From Rubritepida sp. (GTDB lineage Bacteria; Pseudomonadota; Alphaproteobacteria; Acetobacterales; Acetobacteraceae): 22,738 bases of DNA. The position numbers and the translations under genes were made by a program. Positions 8,062-15,242 of this stretch are shown in pieces (within the stretch, counting starts at the first letter, position 1; each line of letters begins with the position of its first letter). Under the pieces are notes generated by a model. It was given only the letters and a program-made list of their open reading frames with translations, searched no databases and had not been told where the DNA came from. Where the stretch lies: the NCBI GenBank assembly GCA_028291485.1, contig JAQGHZ010000093.1, positions 1-22,738 on the forward strand. Direction: 5' to 3'.

Positions 8062-8082
8062 CCCCGCTATACAGTTTGTCAA
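8054..8082 (-). promoter_or_regulatory. Candidate iclR promoter, divergent and overlapping
   Basis: On the minus strand, TTGACA (8082-8077, perfect -35) is followed after 17 bp by CATAGA (8059-8054). It overlaps the -10 of the opposite promoter and its -35 touches the operator at 8081-8097. One bound regulator could therefore affect both directions, the usual autoregulated IclR arrangement. Confidence 0.45.
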
Positions 8083-8097
8083 TCCGCAATGCGGGTT
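8081..8097 (+). promoter_or_regulatory. Candidate IclR-family operator, copy 2
   Basis: AATCCGCAATGCGGGTT is a near-perfect palindrome: CCGCA-A-TGCGG is exact and the outer AA/TT also pair. It lies in the iclR-Bug3 divergent region, at about +14 to +30 of the operon promoter and against the -35 of the iclR promoter. Copy 1 at 4664-4680 differs at one position of the shared 16-base core. Confidence 0.6.
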
Positions 8098-8144
8098 TCA
8101 AGCGAAGCCCATCAGAAGGCGGTCGCGGGAAGGAAAGTTTGGTC

Positions 8145-9116
8145 ATGCTGAGCCGGCGGGCGGCGCTCTGGACGCCCCTCCTGATCTCCACGGCGGCACG
8201 TGCGCAGGTCGCGGGATTCCCGAACCGTCCCGTGCGGATCGTCGTCCCCTACCCGCCCGGCGGGCCCAACGACCTCGTCGCCCGCGCCCTCACGCGCAGC
8301 ATGAGCGAGCGCTGGGGCAAGCCCGTCGTGGTGGAGAACCGCCCGGGCGGCGCGGCCGGCGTGGTGGGCACCGAAATCGTCGCGCGCTCGGAGCCGGACG
8401 GCCACACGCTGGTGCTGAACGGCATCACGCACGCCATCGCGCCCGGCCTCTATTCGCGACTGCCCTACGACACGGCGAAGGACTTCACCGCCATCTCGCT
8501 GGCCGGCTGGGCGCCGCTGATGATGGTGGTGCATCCCTCCATCCCCGCCGCCAGCGTGGCCGAGCTCATCGCCTATGCGAAGACACGGCCGGGGCAGCTC
8601 TCCTACGCCTCCACCGGCAACGGCACCTCGATCCACCTCGCCGCCGAGATGTTCAAGCGGATGGCGGGCGTGGACATCCTGCACGTGCCCTATCGCGGCA
8701 GTTCGCAGGCCATCACCGCGCTCGTCGCGAACGAGGTGCAGATGATGATCGAGGCGGTGCCCTCCGCGCTGCCTCACGTCCGCGAGGGCCGCCTGCGCGC
8801 GCTTGCCGTGACCAGCCTGGAGCGCTGGCCGGCCCTGCCCGACCTGCCGACCATCGCGGAATCCGGCCTGCCCGGCTTCGACGCCGGCATCTGGTGGGGC
8901 GTGCTCGGCCCCGCGCGCATCCCAGCCCCCATTGTTGCGGAGCTGAATACGGCGGTGAACGCCGCCCTGCAGGATCCGGACGCGCGCCGCACCCTTGGTC
9001 TGCTCGGCATCCAGCCCGTCGGCACCACGCCGGATGCCTTCGAGGCGCGCATCCGCGAGGACATGGACCGCTACGCGGCGCTGATCCGCGACACCGGCAT
9101 CCGGCCGCCCGAATGA
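8145..9116 (+). CDS. Bug/TctC-family substrate-binding protein (Bug3), first gene of the long operon
   Basis: 323 aa. The ATG at 8145 is preceded by AAGGAAAG; the upstream in-frame codons cross the operator and are not coding-like. Export signal MLSRRAALWTPLLISTAARAQ. Family motifs: VPYPPGGPNDLVARAL, ENRPGGAAG, EPDGHTLVLNG, YDTAKDFTAI, HVPYRGSSQ and the closing DMDRYAALIRDTGIRPPE. It should be periplasmic. The stop overlaps the next start (ATGA), so it is translationally coupled to the alpha/beta hydrolase. As the promoter-proximal gene of a catabolic operon, it probably captures the pathway substrate or a relative of it. Confidence 0.93.
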   Translation: MLSRRAALWTPLLISTAARAQVAGFPNRPVRIVVPYPPGGPNDLVARALTRSMSERWGKPVVVENRPGGAAGVVGTEIVARSEPDGHTLVLNGITHAIAPGLYSRLPYDTAKDFTAISLAGWAPLMMVVHPSIPAASVAELIAYAKTRPGQLSYASTGNGTSIHLAAEMFKRMAGVDILHVPYRGSSQAITALVANEVQMMIEAVPSALPHVREGRLRALAVTSLERWPALPDLPTIAESGLPGFDAGIWWGVLGPARIPAPIVAELNTAVNAALQDPDARRTLGLLGIQPVGTTPDAFEARIREDMDRYAALIRDTGIRPPE

Positions 9117-9988
9117 GCACGACCATCCGCCACGGCTACGTGCAGACCCCACGCGGCGCCATCCACTATGCCGAGGCCGGCGAGGGCCCGCCCCTCCTGC
9201 TGCTGCATGCGACGCCGCGTTCGCACCGCGCCTTCCGCCATATGCTGCCGCTGTTGGCGCCGAATTTTCGGGCCATCGCGATCGACGCGCCGGGCTACGG
9301 CGCTTCCTATCGGCTGCAGGGGCGCGTGGACATGGCGTGGTTCGGGGAGTCGCTGGCGCAGATCCTGGACGGGCTCAAGCTGGACCGCGCGCATCTCTTC
9401 GCGCTGCACACGGGCAACAAGATCGCCGCCGCCTTCGCGCGCGATTTTCCCGACCGCATCGATCGCCTCGTCTTCGCGGGACAGACGCACAGCATCATCA
9501 TCGAAGGGCCGGACCGCGAGCGCGAGATCCGCGCCTTCTGCGACCGCTTCTTCCCGCAATACGCCGCGAGCCCCGACGGCGCGCACCACCTGCGCGACTG
9601 GGTCGCCACCCATGCGGTCATCGAGGGTCACTGGTGGCCGCAAAAGCTGCTGACCGGCGCGGAGGTCACGCCCGAGGACATCGCCGCCGCCGAGATCCGC
9701 GTGATCGACCACATGCAGGGCTGGCGCAGCATCGTGCCGACCTACGAGGCCATCCTCGCCTTCGATCTGCCGGCCGCGCTGCGTGGCGTGCAGGCGCCGA
9801 CCCTGGTGCTGGAGCTGCTGGCCGCCAACGAAGCGCACCTGCCCCGCCAGGCCGAGCGCATCTGCGCGATCATGCCGCGCGCCATCCCCGGCCATGTCCT
9901 CGACGCCGACGGGCTCACGCCGGAGCGGCGGCCCGCGGCGATCGTCGAAGCCTTCCTGCCCTTCCTGCTCGCGGAGACGGCGCCATGA
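9113..9988 (+). CDS. Alpha/beta hydrolase-fold protein with an altered nucleophile elbow
   Basis: 291 aa; the ATG overlaps the Bug3 stop. The fold is clear from LLLLHATPRSHRAFRHMLP (oxyanion-hole strand and helix), IAIDAPGYGAS, the elbow LFALHTGNKIAAAFA (residues 95-109), DFPDRIDRLVFAG, and the PGH segment near residue 261. At the elbow, the usual G-x-S-x-G reads A-L-H-T-G, so His99 stands where the nucleophile Ser (or Asp) would be. The stretch after APTLVLE also lacks the usual acid Asp. It could be a divergent lineage using other residues, or a non-hydrolytic member. Coupled to Bug3 upstream and Bug4 downstream by ATGA overlaps. No signal peptide; cytoplasmic. Substrate unknown. Confidence 0.88.
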   Translation: MSTTIRHGYVQTPRGAIHYAEAGEGPPLLLLHATPRSHRAFRHMLPLLAPNFRAIAIDAPGYGASYRLQGRVDMAWFGESLAQILDGLKLDRAHLFALHTGNKIAAAFARDFPDRIDRLVFAGQTHSIIIEGPDREREIRAFCDRFFPQYAASPDGAHHLRDWVATHAVIEGHWWPQKLLTGAEVTPEDIAAAEIRVIDHMQGWRSIVPTYEAILAFDLPAALRGVQAPTLVLELLAANEAHLPRQAERICAIMPRAIPGHVLDADGLTPERRPAAIVEAFLPFLLAETAP

Positions 9989-10956
9989 TCACCCGTATCA
10001 GCTTCCTCGCCGGTCTCGGGGCCACGCTGGCCGCACCGCATCTCGCGCGGGCGCAGGATACGAGCCCGACGCGCATCATCGTTCCCTTCGCGGCCGGCGG
10101 GCCGGCGGACCTCGTCGCGCGCACCCTGGCCGCGCGCATGTCCGAGGCCATGGGCCAGACCTTCGTCATCGAGAACCGCGACGGCGCCGGCGGCAATATC
10201 GGCACGGCCGCCGTGGCGCGCGCGGCGCCGGATGGCAAGACGCTGCTGCTCGGCACCAACGGGCCGCTCGTCATCAATGTCAGCCTGCTCGCCTCCATGC
10301 CCTTCGATCCGCTGAAGGATTTTTCGCCGATCAGCCACCTGGCCTCGGTGCCGCTCTACCTCGCGGTGCCGGCGGCGCTGCCGGCGCAGAACGTGAAGGA
10401 GCTGATCGCGATGGCACGCGCGCAGCCGGGCGCCGTCTCCTATGCCTCCTCGGGCATCGGCAGCGGCGGGCATCTGGCGGGCGGCCTGCTCGCCTACCGC
10501 GCCGGCGTGCAGATGACGCATGTGGCCTATCGCGGCGCGGCACCGGCCACCACGGACCTGCTGGCCGGGCGCGTGCAGATGCTCTTCGTCGGCATGCCCG
10601 TGATCGAGCCGCATCTGCGCGACGGCCGCGTGCGCGTCCTCGCCGTCGTCACGCCGCAGCGCACCACGGCGCGGCCGGACATCCCGACCGTCGCCGAGGC
10701 GGCGGAGCTGCGGGGCTTCGAGATCGCCTCCTGGTACGGGCTGCTGGGGCCGGCGGGGATGCCGCCCGCGATGGTCGCGCGGCTGAACGCCGAGGCCAAC
10801 CGCGCGCTGCACAACCCCGAGGCCGCCGACCTGCTGTTCCAGCGCAGCGGCCTCGAGCGCGTCGCCGGCACGCCCGAGGAGTTTGCGGAAACGCTGCGTC
10901 GCGAAATCCCCGAATACGCACAGATCGTCCGCCAGATCGGCGCACGGCAGGAGTGA
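9985..10956 (+). CDS. Bug/TctC-family substrate-binding protein (Bug4)
   Basis: 323 aa; the ATG overlaps the hydrolase stop (ATGA). Export signal MITRISFLAGLGATLAAPHLARAQ. Family motifs: VPFAAGGPADLVARTL, ENRDGAGGNIG, APDGKTLLLG, FDPLKDFSPI, HVAYRGAAP and DIPTVAEAAELRGFE. It is the second binding protein of the same operon, so this unit alone makes three with the one at 18707. The two-protein start (Bug3 and Bug4 around a hydrolase) suggests capture of two related ligands or of substrate and product. No permease genes are nearby. Confidence 0.93.
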   Translation: MITRISFLAGLGATLAAPHLARAQDTSPTRIIVPFAAGGPADLVARTLAARMSEAMGQTFVIENRDGAGGNIGTAAVARAAPDGKTLLLGTNGPLVINVSLLASMPFDPLKDFSPISHLASVPLYLAVPAALPAQNVKELIAMARAQPGAVSYASSGIGSGGHLAGGLLAYRAGVQMTHVAYRGAAPATTDLLAGRVQMLFVGMPVIEPHLRDGRVRVLAVVTPQRTTARPDIPTVAEAAELRGFEIASWYGLLGPAGMPPAMVARLNAEANRALHNPEAADLLFQRSGLERVAGTPEEFAETLRREIPEYAQIVRQIGARQE

Positions 10957-10961
10957 CGGAC

Positions 10962-11774
10962 ATGCGGATCTGGTACCAATCCATGGCGCCCATCGCGCAC
11001 CTCTCGGGCTACACGGACAGCCTGGCGCGGCATGCGAAGCAGGCCTGTTCGCCCGGCGTGGAGGTCTTCTTCAACGGGGCTTCCGAGGAGCCCTATCACG
11101 GCACCACGCCGGCCGACCTGCTGCGCTACCCTTATGCCAAGCACGTGCTGGGCGAGGAGGCGATCGGCCACGCGCTGCGCGCCGAGCGAGAGGGCTTCGA
11201 CGCCATCATCCTCGGCAGCTTCAGCGAGCCCTTCCTGCCTGAAATCCGTTCGCTGCTCGACATCCCCGTGGTCTCCATGCCGGAGGCCTCGATGCAGCTC
11301 GCCTGCGCCTTGGCGGAAAGCTTTTCGATGATCACGCTCGGCCCGCCCAATGTGCTGCGCGTGAAGAAGACCGTGGCGCGGCACGGCATGCAGTCGCGCG
11401 TCAGCGGCGTGCATGCCCTCACGCGGCAATGGGACGAGGCGCAGCTCAACGCCGCCTTCACCGAGCCCACCGCGCTCATCGAGAGCTTTTCCGAGGTCGC
11501 GCGGCGTTCCCTGGCCGATGGCGCGGATCTGGTGATCGCCGCCGAGGGCGTGCTGAACGAGGTGCTCTTCCAGCACGGCCTGCGCGAGATCGACGGCGCG
11601 ACCGTGATGGACTGCGTCGGCGCCGCGCTGCTGCACGCGGAGATGCAGGTGAACGCCCGGAAAAAGCTTGGCCTCGGGCCGGGCCGCCGATGGGCGAAGC
11701 GGCCGGCATCAGACGTGCTGGAGCGGCTGTACACGGCGCAGCGCGCCAACCTCGACGCCCTCACCCAGGGCTGA
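10962..11774 (+). CDS. Asp/Glu/hydantoin racemase superfamily protein lacking both usual cysteines
   Basis: 270 aa. The ATG at 10962 has AGGAG 8 bp upstream; a GTG at 10953 overlapping the Bug4 stop is an alternative. The pseudo-twofold racemase fold shows as MRIWYQSMAPIAHL at strand 1, REGFDAIILGSFSEPFLPEIR with LDIPVVSMPEAS after it, FSMITLGPP, and DGADLVIAAEGVLNEVL. In hydantoin and Asp/Glu racemases and maleate isomerase, a cysteine follows each of two strands. Here the first position is Ser86 (G-S-F) and the second aligns with Glu195 or Ala194, so neither cysteine is present. A two-cysteine racemase mechanism is therefore unlikely; another reaction or a binding role is possible. Neighbours place it in the same catabolic operon. 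Confidence 0.82.
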   Translation: MRIWYQSMAPIAHLSGYTDSLARHAKQACSPGVEVFFNGASEEPYHGTTPADLLRYPYAKHVLGEEAIGHALRAEREGFDAIILGSFSEPFLPEIRSLLDIPVVSMPEASMQLACALAESFSMITLGPPNVLRVKKTVARHGMQSRVSGVHALTRQWDEAQLNAAFTEPTALIESFSEVARRSLADGADLVIAAEGVLNEVLFQHGLREIDGATVMDCVGAALLHAEMQVNARKKLGLGPGRRWAKRPASDVLERLYTAQRANLDALTQG

Positions 11775-11800
11775 CCCCTCCCCTCACCGCAAGGATACCT

Positions 11801-12385
11801 ATGATGCGTTCGATCTATCTCGTGCTGGACATGGAAAACGACCTGGTCGCGGAGGACGGCCCCAGCGGCAAGGGGCCGCTCGGTCAACAGGTGCAGGGCC
11901 GCGGCATTATCGGCCGCACGAAGACCGCCATCGCCAAGGCGCGCGCGGCCGGCCTGCAGATCGGCTATGTCCGCGTCGGCTTCTCACCCGATTATCGCGA
12001 GTGCCCGAGCACCTCGGGCATCTTCTCGGGCGCCAGGCAGCACGGGCTGTTCAAGCTCGGCACAGTTGGCACCGAGGTGCATGCCGAACTCGCGCCGCAG
12101 CCGGGCGACTTCGACATCGTGAAGCACCGCGTCAGCCCCTTCTACGGCACCAGCCTCGAGCCCATCCTGCGGGCCCACGGCATCGAGCGCATCTTCTGCT
12201 CGGGCGTCTCCACCGTCGCGGTGGTGCAGGGCACGGTGCGCGACGCGCATGATCGCGACTATGTGGTGACGGTGCTGGAGGATTGCTGCGCCAGCGGCTC
12301 CATCGAGGACCACGACGCCGCGATCCGCACGCTGCAGCGCTTCTGCACCTTCACCACCTCCGACGCCGTGGATTTCTCCGCGTGA
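11801..12385 (+). CDS. Isochorismatase-like protein lacking the nucleophile cysteine
   Basis: 194 aa. The ATG at 11801 follows AAGGA at 11791-11795; a second ATG at 11804 is equally possible. The fold signature is visible: YLVLDMENDL with Asp10, FDIVKHRVSPFYGT with Lys108, and SGVSTVAVVQGTVRDA. In active amidohydrolases the last block reads T-N-V-C-x-E-S-T-x-R-D-A; aligned on RDA, the cysteine position is Val141. Asp and Lys remain but the nucleophile is missing, as in other isochorismatase-fold lineages with a GVST motif. It may be a binding protein or catalyse without a covalent intermediate. The gene at 1-341 keeps its cysteine, so this is not a species-wide feature. Confidence 0.88.
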   Translation: MMRSIYLVLDMENDLVAEDGPSGKGPLGQQVQGRGIIGRTKTAIAKARAAGLQIGYVRVGFSPDYRECPSTSGIFSGARQHGLFKLGTVGTEVHAELAPQPGDFDIVKHRVSPFYGTSLEPILRAHGIERIFCSGVSTVAVVQGTVRDAHDRDYVVTVLEDCCASGSIEDHDAAIRTLQRFCTFTTSDAVDFSA

Positions 12386-12390
12386 ACGTG

Positions 12391-14526
12391 ATGAGCGACC
12401 CTGCCCTCTTCCCCGACCTGCGCCGCTTCTTCGCGCCGCGCAGTGTGGCGCTGGTCGGCGCCACGGAGGATCTCGGGAAATTCGGCGGGCGCTGCCTGAA
12501 GCAGATGCTCGATTTCGGGTTTCGCGGCGAGGTCTTTCCGGTGAACCCGAACCGCAAGGAGGTCTTCGGGCGGCCCTGCTACCCCTCGCTCTCCGATCTG
12601 CCGACGGTGCCCGACCATGTGGGCATCGTGCTGCCGGCCAAGGCCTGCATCGCGACCGTGGCCGAATGCGGCAGGCTCGGCATCCCCTTCGCCACCGTCT
12701 TCTCCAGCGGCTTCTCCGAGTTCGGCACGGAGGAGAGCACGGCGCTCCAGGCCGAGCTCGTCCGCACGGCGCGGGCCGCCGGCGTGCGGCTGATGGGGCC
12801 GAACTGCAACGGCATGATCAACTTCGTGGACGGCTTCGCGCTGACCTCCACGGCCACCATCTCGGGTCCGCGCCGCGCGGCGGGCGACATCGGCATCGTC
12901 GGCCAGAGCGGTGGCGCGACCCAGGTGAACGTGATGTGGCGCGCGCAGGAGCTGGGGCTCGGCGTCAGCTACCAGGTGAGCTCGGGCAACGACGCCGACC
13001 TCGACCTGCTCGACTACATGAACTTCCTCGTTGAGGACCCCGGCACGCGCGTGGTCCTGGCCCTGGCCGAGCGCATCGCCGACGGGCCGCGCCTGCGGGC
13101 CCTCGCCGACCGCGCGGCAGAGCTGGAAAAGCCCATCGCGCTGATCAAGTTCGGCCGAACGGAGGCCGGCGCGAAGGCGGCCGCCTCGCACACCGGCGCG
13201 GTGACGGGCGCGGACGCCGTCTTCGACGCGGCGGCACGGCAGCTCGGCATCATCCGCGTGAACGACGCGACGGAGCTCTACGAGGCCGCGATGCTGCTGC
13301 GCCAGCGCGCGCGGCCGCGCGGGAACCGGGCGGCCGCGCTCGCCATCTCGGGCGGCAATCTCGTGCTGTTCACGGACCTGGCCGCCTCGCACGGCATCAC
13401 CTTTCCGGTCTTCGCGCCGGAGACGGCGGCGAAGCTGCGCACGCTGATCCCGGGCTTCATGGCGGTGAACAATCCCGCCGACCTGAGCGCGGGCGCGATC
13501 GGCACGAAGGACCTCTTCGCCACGGCCGCGCGCACGCTGCTGGAGGACCCCTCCGTGGACGTGACGGTGCCGCTCATCACCTTCGCGCCGGCCGCCGACA
13601 TCCGCGCCGTGGCGGCGATGGCTCAGACGGCGGAGAAGCCCGTCGCGATCCTCTGGACCGGGCGATGCAGCGACGACGAGTCGCTCACGCGGCAGACGCT
13701 GGTCGCCGAGGGCCGCGCCGTCTTCCGCGACGCGCTGCCCTGCGCGCAGGCGATCTCGCGGACCATGGACTGGTCCGCCTTCCTGCGACGCCGCGCCGAT
13801 GCGCCCAAGCCACAGCGGCCGGCCGATGCCGATCCGGCGAAGGCGCGCGCGCTGCTGGAGGCGGGCGGTACCAGCCTGTCCGAGGGCGCATCGCGGCAGG
13901 TGCTCGCCTGCTACGGGCTGCACGGGCCGTCCGAGGCACTGGCCGCGACGCCGGAAGAGGCTGCCACTGCGGCAAAGAAGCTGGGCGGCAAGGTCGTGCT
14001 GAAAATCCAGTCGCCCGACATCCTGCACAAGACCGAGGCCGGCGTGATCCGCCTCGGCGTGACGGCCGACGCTGTCGCCGCCGCCTCGCGCGACATCCTG
14101 GCCGCCGCCAAGGCCTATGCGCCGGCCGCCCGCATCGAGGGCATCCTCGTCCAGGAGATGGTCACCGGCGGCCAGGAGATGCTGCTCGGCATGGCGCGCG
14201 ACGCGACCTTCGGGCCGGTGCTGACCCTCGGCTTCGGCGGCATCCATGTGGAGGTGCTGCGCGACGTCACCTTCCGCCTGCCGCCGATCACCCCCGGGGA
14301 GGCGCAGGCCGCGCTGGAGGAGCTGCGCCTCGCCCCCATGCTGGGCGGCGTGCGCGGCGCGCCGGCGGCCGACGTGCCGGCGCTGGCCGATGCCATCGCG
14401 CGCTTCTCCTGGCTCGTCGCCGATCTCGGCGAGCTGCTGGAGGAGGTGGATGTGAACCCCCTCGCCGTCCTGCCCGCGGGCGGCGGCGTGCGCGTGCTGG
14501 ACGCGCTGGTGGTGAAACGCGCATGA
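12391..14526 (+). CDS. NDP-forming acyl-CoA ligase (acetate--CoA ligase ADP-forming family), copy 2
   Basis: 711 aa from the ATG at 12391; a GTG at 12382 overlapping the previous stop would add three residues. Domains in order: CoA-binding (RSVALVGATEDLGKFGG, FPVNPNRKEV), succinyl-CoA-ligase-like domains (LMGPNCNGMINF, VGQSGG, AASHTGAVTG with His267 at the phospho-His position), and ATP-grasp from about residue 490 (VVLKIQSPDILHKTEAGV, LVQEMVTGGQEML, FGPVLTLGFGGIHVEV, EEVDVNPLAV). All expected motifs are intact, including the HKTE segment that is altered in copy 1. It activates a carboxylic acid to its CoA ester with ATP and starts the CoA part of the operon. ATGA overlap with the next gene. 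Confidence 0.94.
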   Translation: MSDPALFPDLRRFFAPRSVALVGATEDLGKFGGRCLKQMLDFGFRGEVFPVNPNRKEVFGRPCYPSLSDLPTVPDHVGIVLPAKACIATVAECGRLGIPFATVFSSGFSEFGTEESTALQAELVRTARAAGVRLMGPNCNGMINFVDGFALTSTATISGPRRAAGDIGIVGQSGGATQVNVMWRAQELGLGVSYQVSSGNDADLDLLDYMNFLVEDPGTRVVLALAERIADGPRLRALADRAAELEKPIALIKFGRTEAGAKAAASHTGAVTGADAVFDAAARQLGIIRVNDATELYEAAMLLRQRARPRGNRAAALAISGGNLVLFTDLAASHGITFPVFAPETAAKLRTLIPGFMAVNNPADLSAGAIGTKDLFATAARTLLEDPSVDVTVPLITFAPAADIRAVAAMAQTAEKPVAILWTGRCSDDESLTRQTLVAEGRAVFRDALPCAQAISRTMDWSAFLRRRADAPKPQRPADADPAKARALLEAGGTSLSEGASRQVLACYGLHGPSEALAATPEEAATAAKKLGGKVVLKIQSPDILHKTEAGVIRLGVTADAVAAASRDILAAAKAYAPAARIEGILVQEMVTGGQEMLLGMARDATFGPVLTLGFGGIHVEVLRDVTFRLPPITPGEAQAALEELRLAPMLGGVRGAPAADVPALADAIARFSWLVADLGELLEEVDVNPLAVLPAGGGVRVLDALVVKRA

Positions 14527-15242
14527 GCGTCCTCCGCGAAACCCTGCCCGGCGGAATCCTGCGCCTGACCATGGACCGCCCCAAGGCGGCCAATGCGCTC
14601 GACCGCGATCTCCAGGAATCGCTGATGGCCCTGCTGGCGGAGGCCGGGCGCGACGCCTCGGTCCGCGCCGTGCTGCTGGCAGGCGCCGGGGGCCGCGTCT
14701 TCAGCGCCGGCGCCGACCTGCGCGAGATCCTGCACGAGGACCCTGCCGAGGCGCGCGTCGTCCGGCGGAACCTGCTGATGGGCACGCTGCTCGCCGTGCT
14801 CGACTGCCCGCGCCCGGTGATATCAGTGGTGCGCGGCAAGGCAGTGGGCGGCGGCGGCATGCTGGCGCTGCTGGCCGACGAGTTGCTGATGGAATCCGGC
14901 GCCTCGATTTCCATGCCGGAAATCGCGCTCGGCATGGCCTCGCCCATCGGCGTTTCCGTCGTGGCCGCGCGCGGCGGACGCAATGCGGCGCATGCGCTGC
15001 TGCAAGCCGGCGAGGCGATGGACGCGAAGGCCGCCATCGCCGCTGGCTTGGCAGATGCCGTGCATGCCGACGACACCCTGGACGAAGCCGCGATCGCGCG
15101 GGCCGAAAAACTCGGCGCTTTCGACCCCGACGCCTTTGCCGCGAACAAGGCCTGGATGAACGCGCCCCTCCGCGAAGCACTGCTCCGCGCGGCCGAGGCC
15201 GCCGGCCGCACCACCATGGGAGCCCCCGCGAATGCGACTTGA
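14523..15242 (+). CDS. Enoyl-CoA hydratase/isomerase family protein, copy 1
   Basis: 239 aa, slightly short for the crotonase family; starts in an ATGA overlap. Visible: LRLTMDRPKAANALDRDL, FSAGADLREI (oxyanion hole and CoA-binding A-G-A-D), VRGKAVGGGGMLALLADEL, and ISMPEIALGM. Of the two glutamates used by true enoyl-CoA hydratases, the second is present (Glu133), while the first position is Met113. The second copy in this operon has Glu at both 113 and 133. Hydration by the two-Glu mechanism is doubtful; isomerase, hydrolase or lyase activity on a CoA ester is possible. Its 3' end overlaps the next gene by 11 bp. Confidence 0.9.
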   Translation: MSVLRETLPGGILRLTMDRPKAANALDRDLQESLMALLAEAGRDASVRAVLLAGAGGRVFSAGADLREILHEDPAEARVVRRNLLMGTLLAVLDCPRPVISVVRGKAVGGGGMLALLADELLMESGASISMPEIALGMASPIGVSVVAARGGRNAAHALLQAGEAMDAKAAIAAGLADAVHADDTLDEAAIARAEKLGAFDPDAFAANKAWMNAPLREALLRAAEAAGRTTMGAPANAT

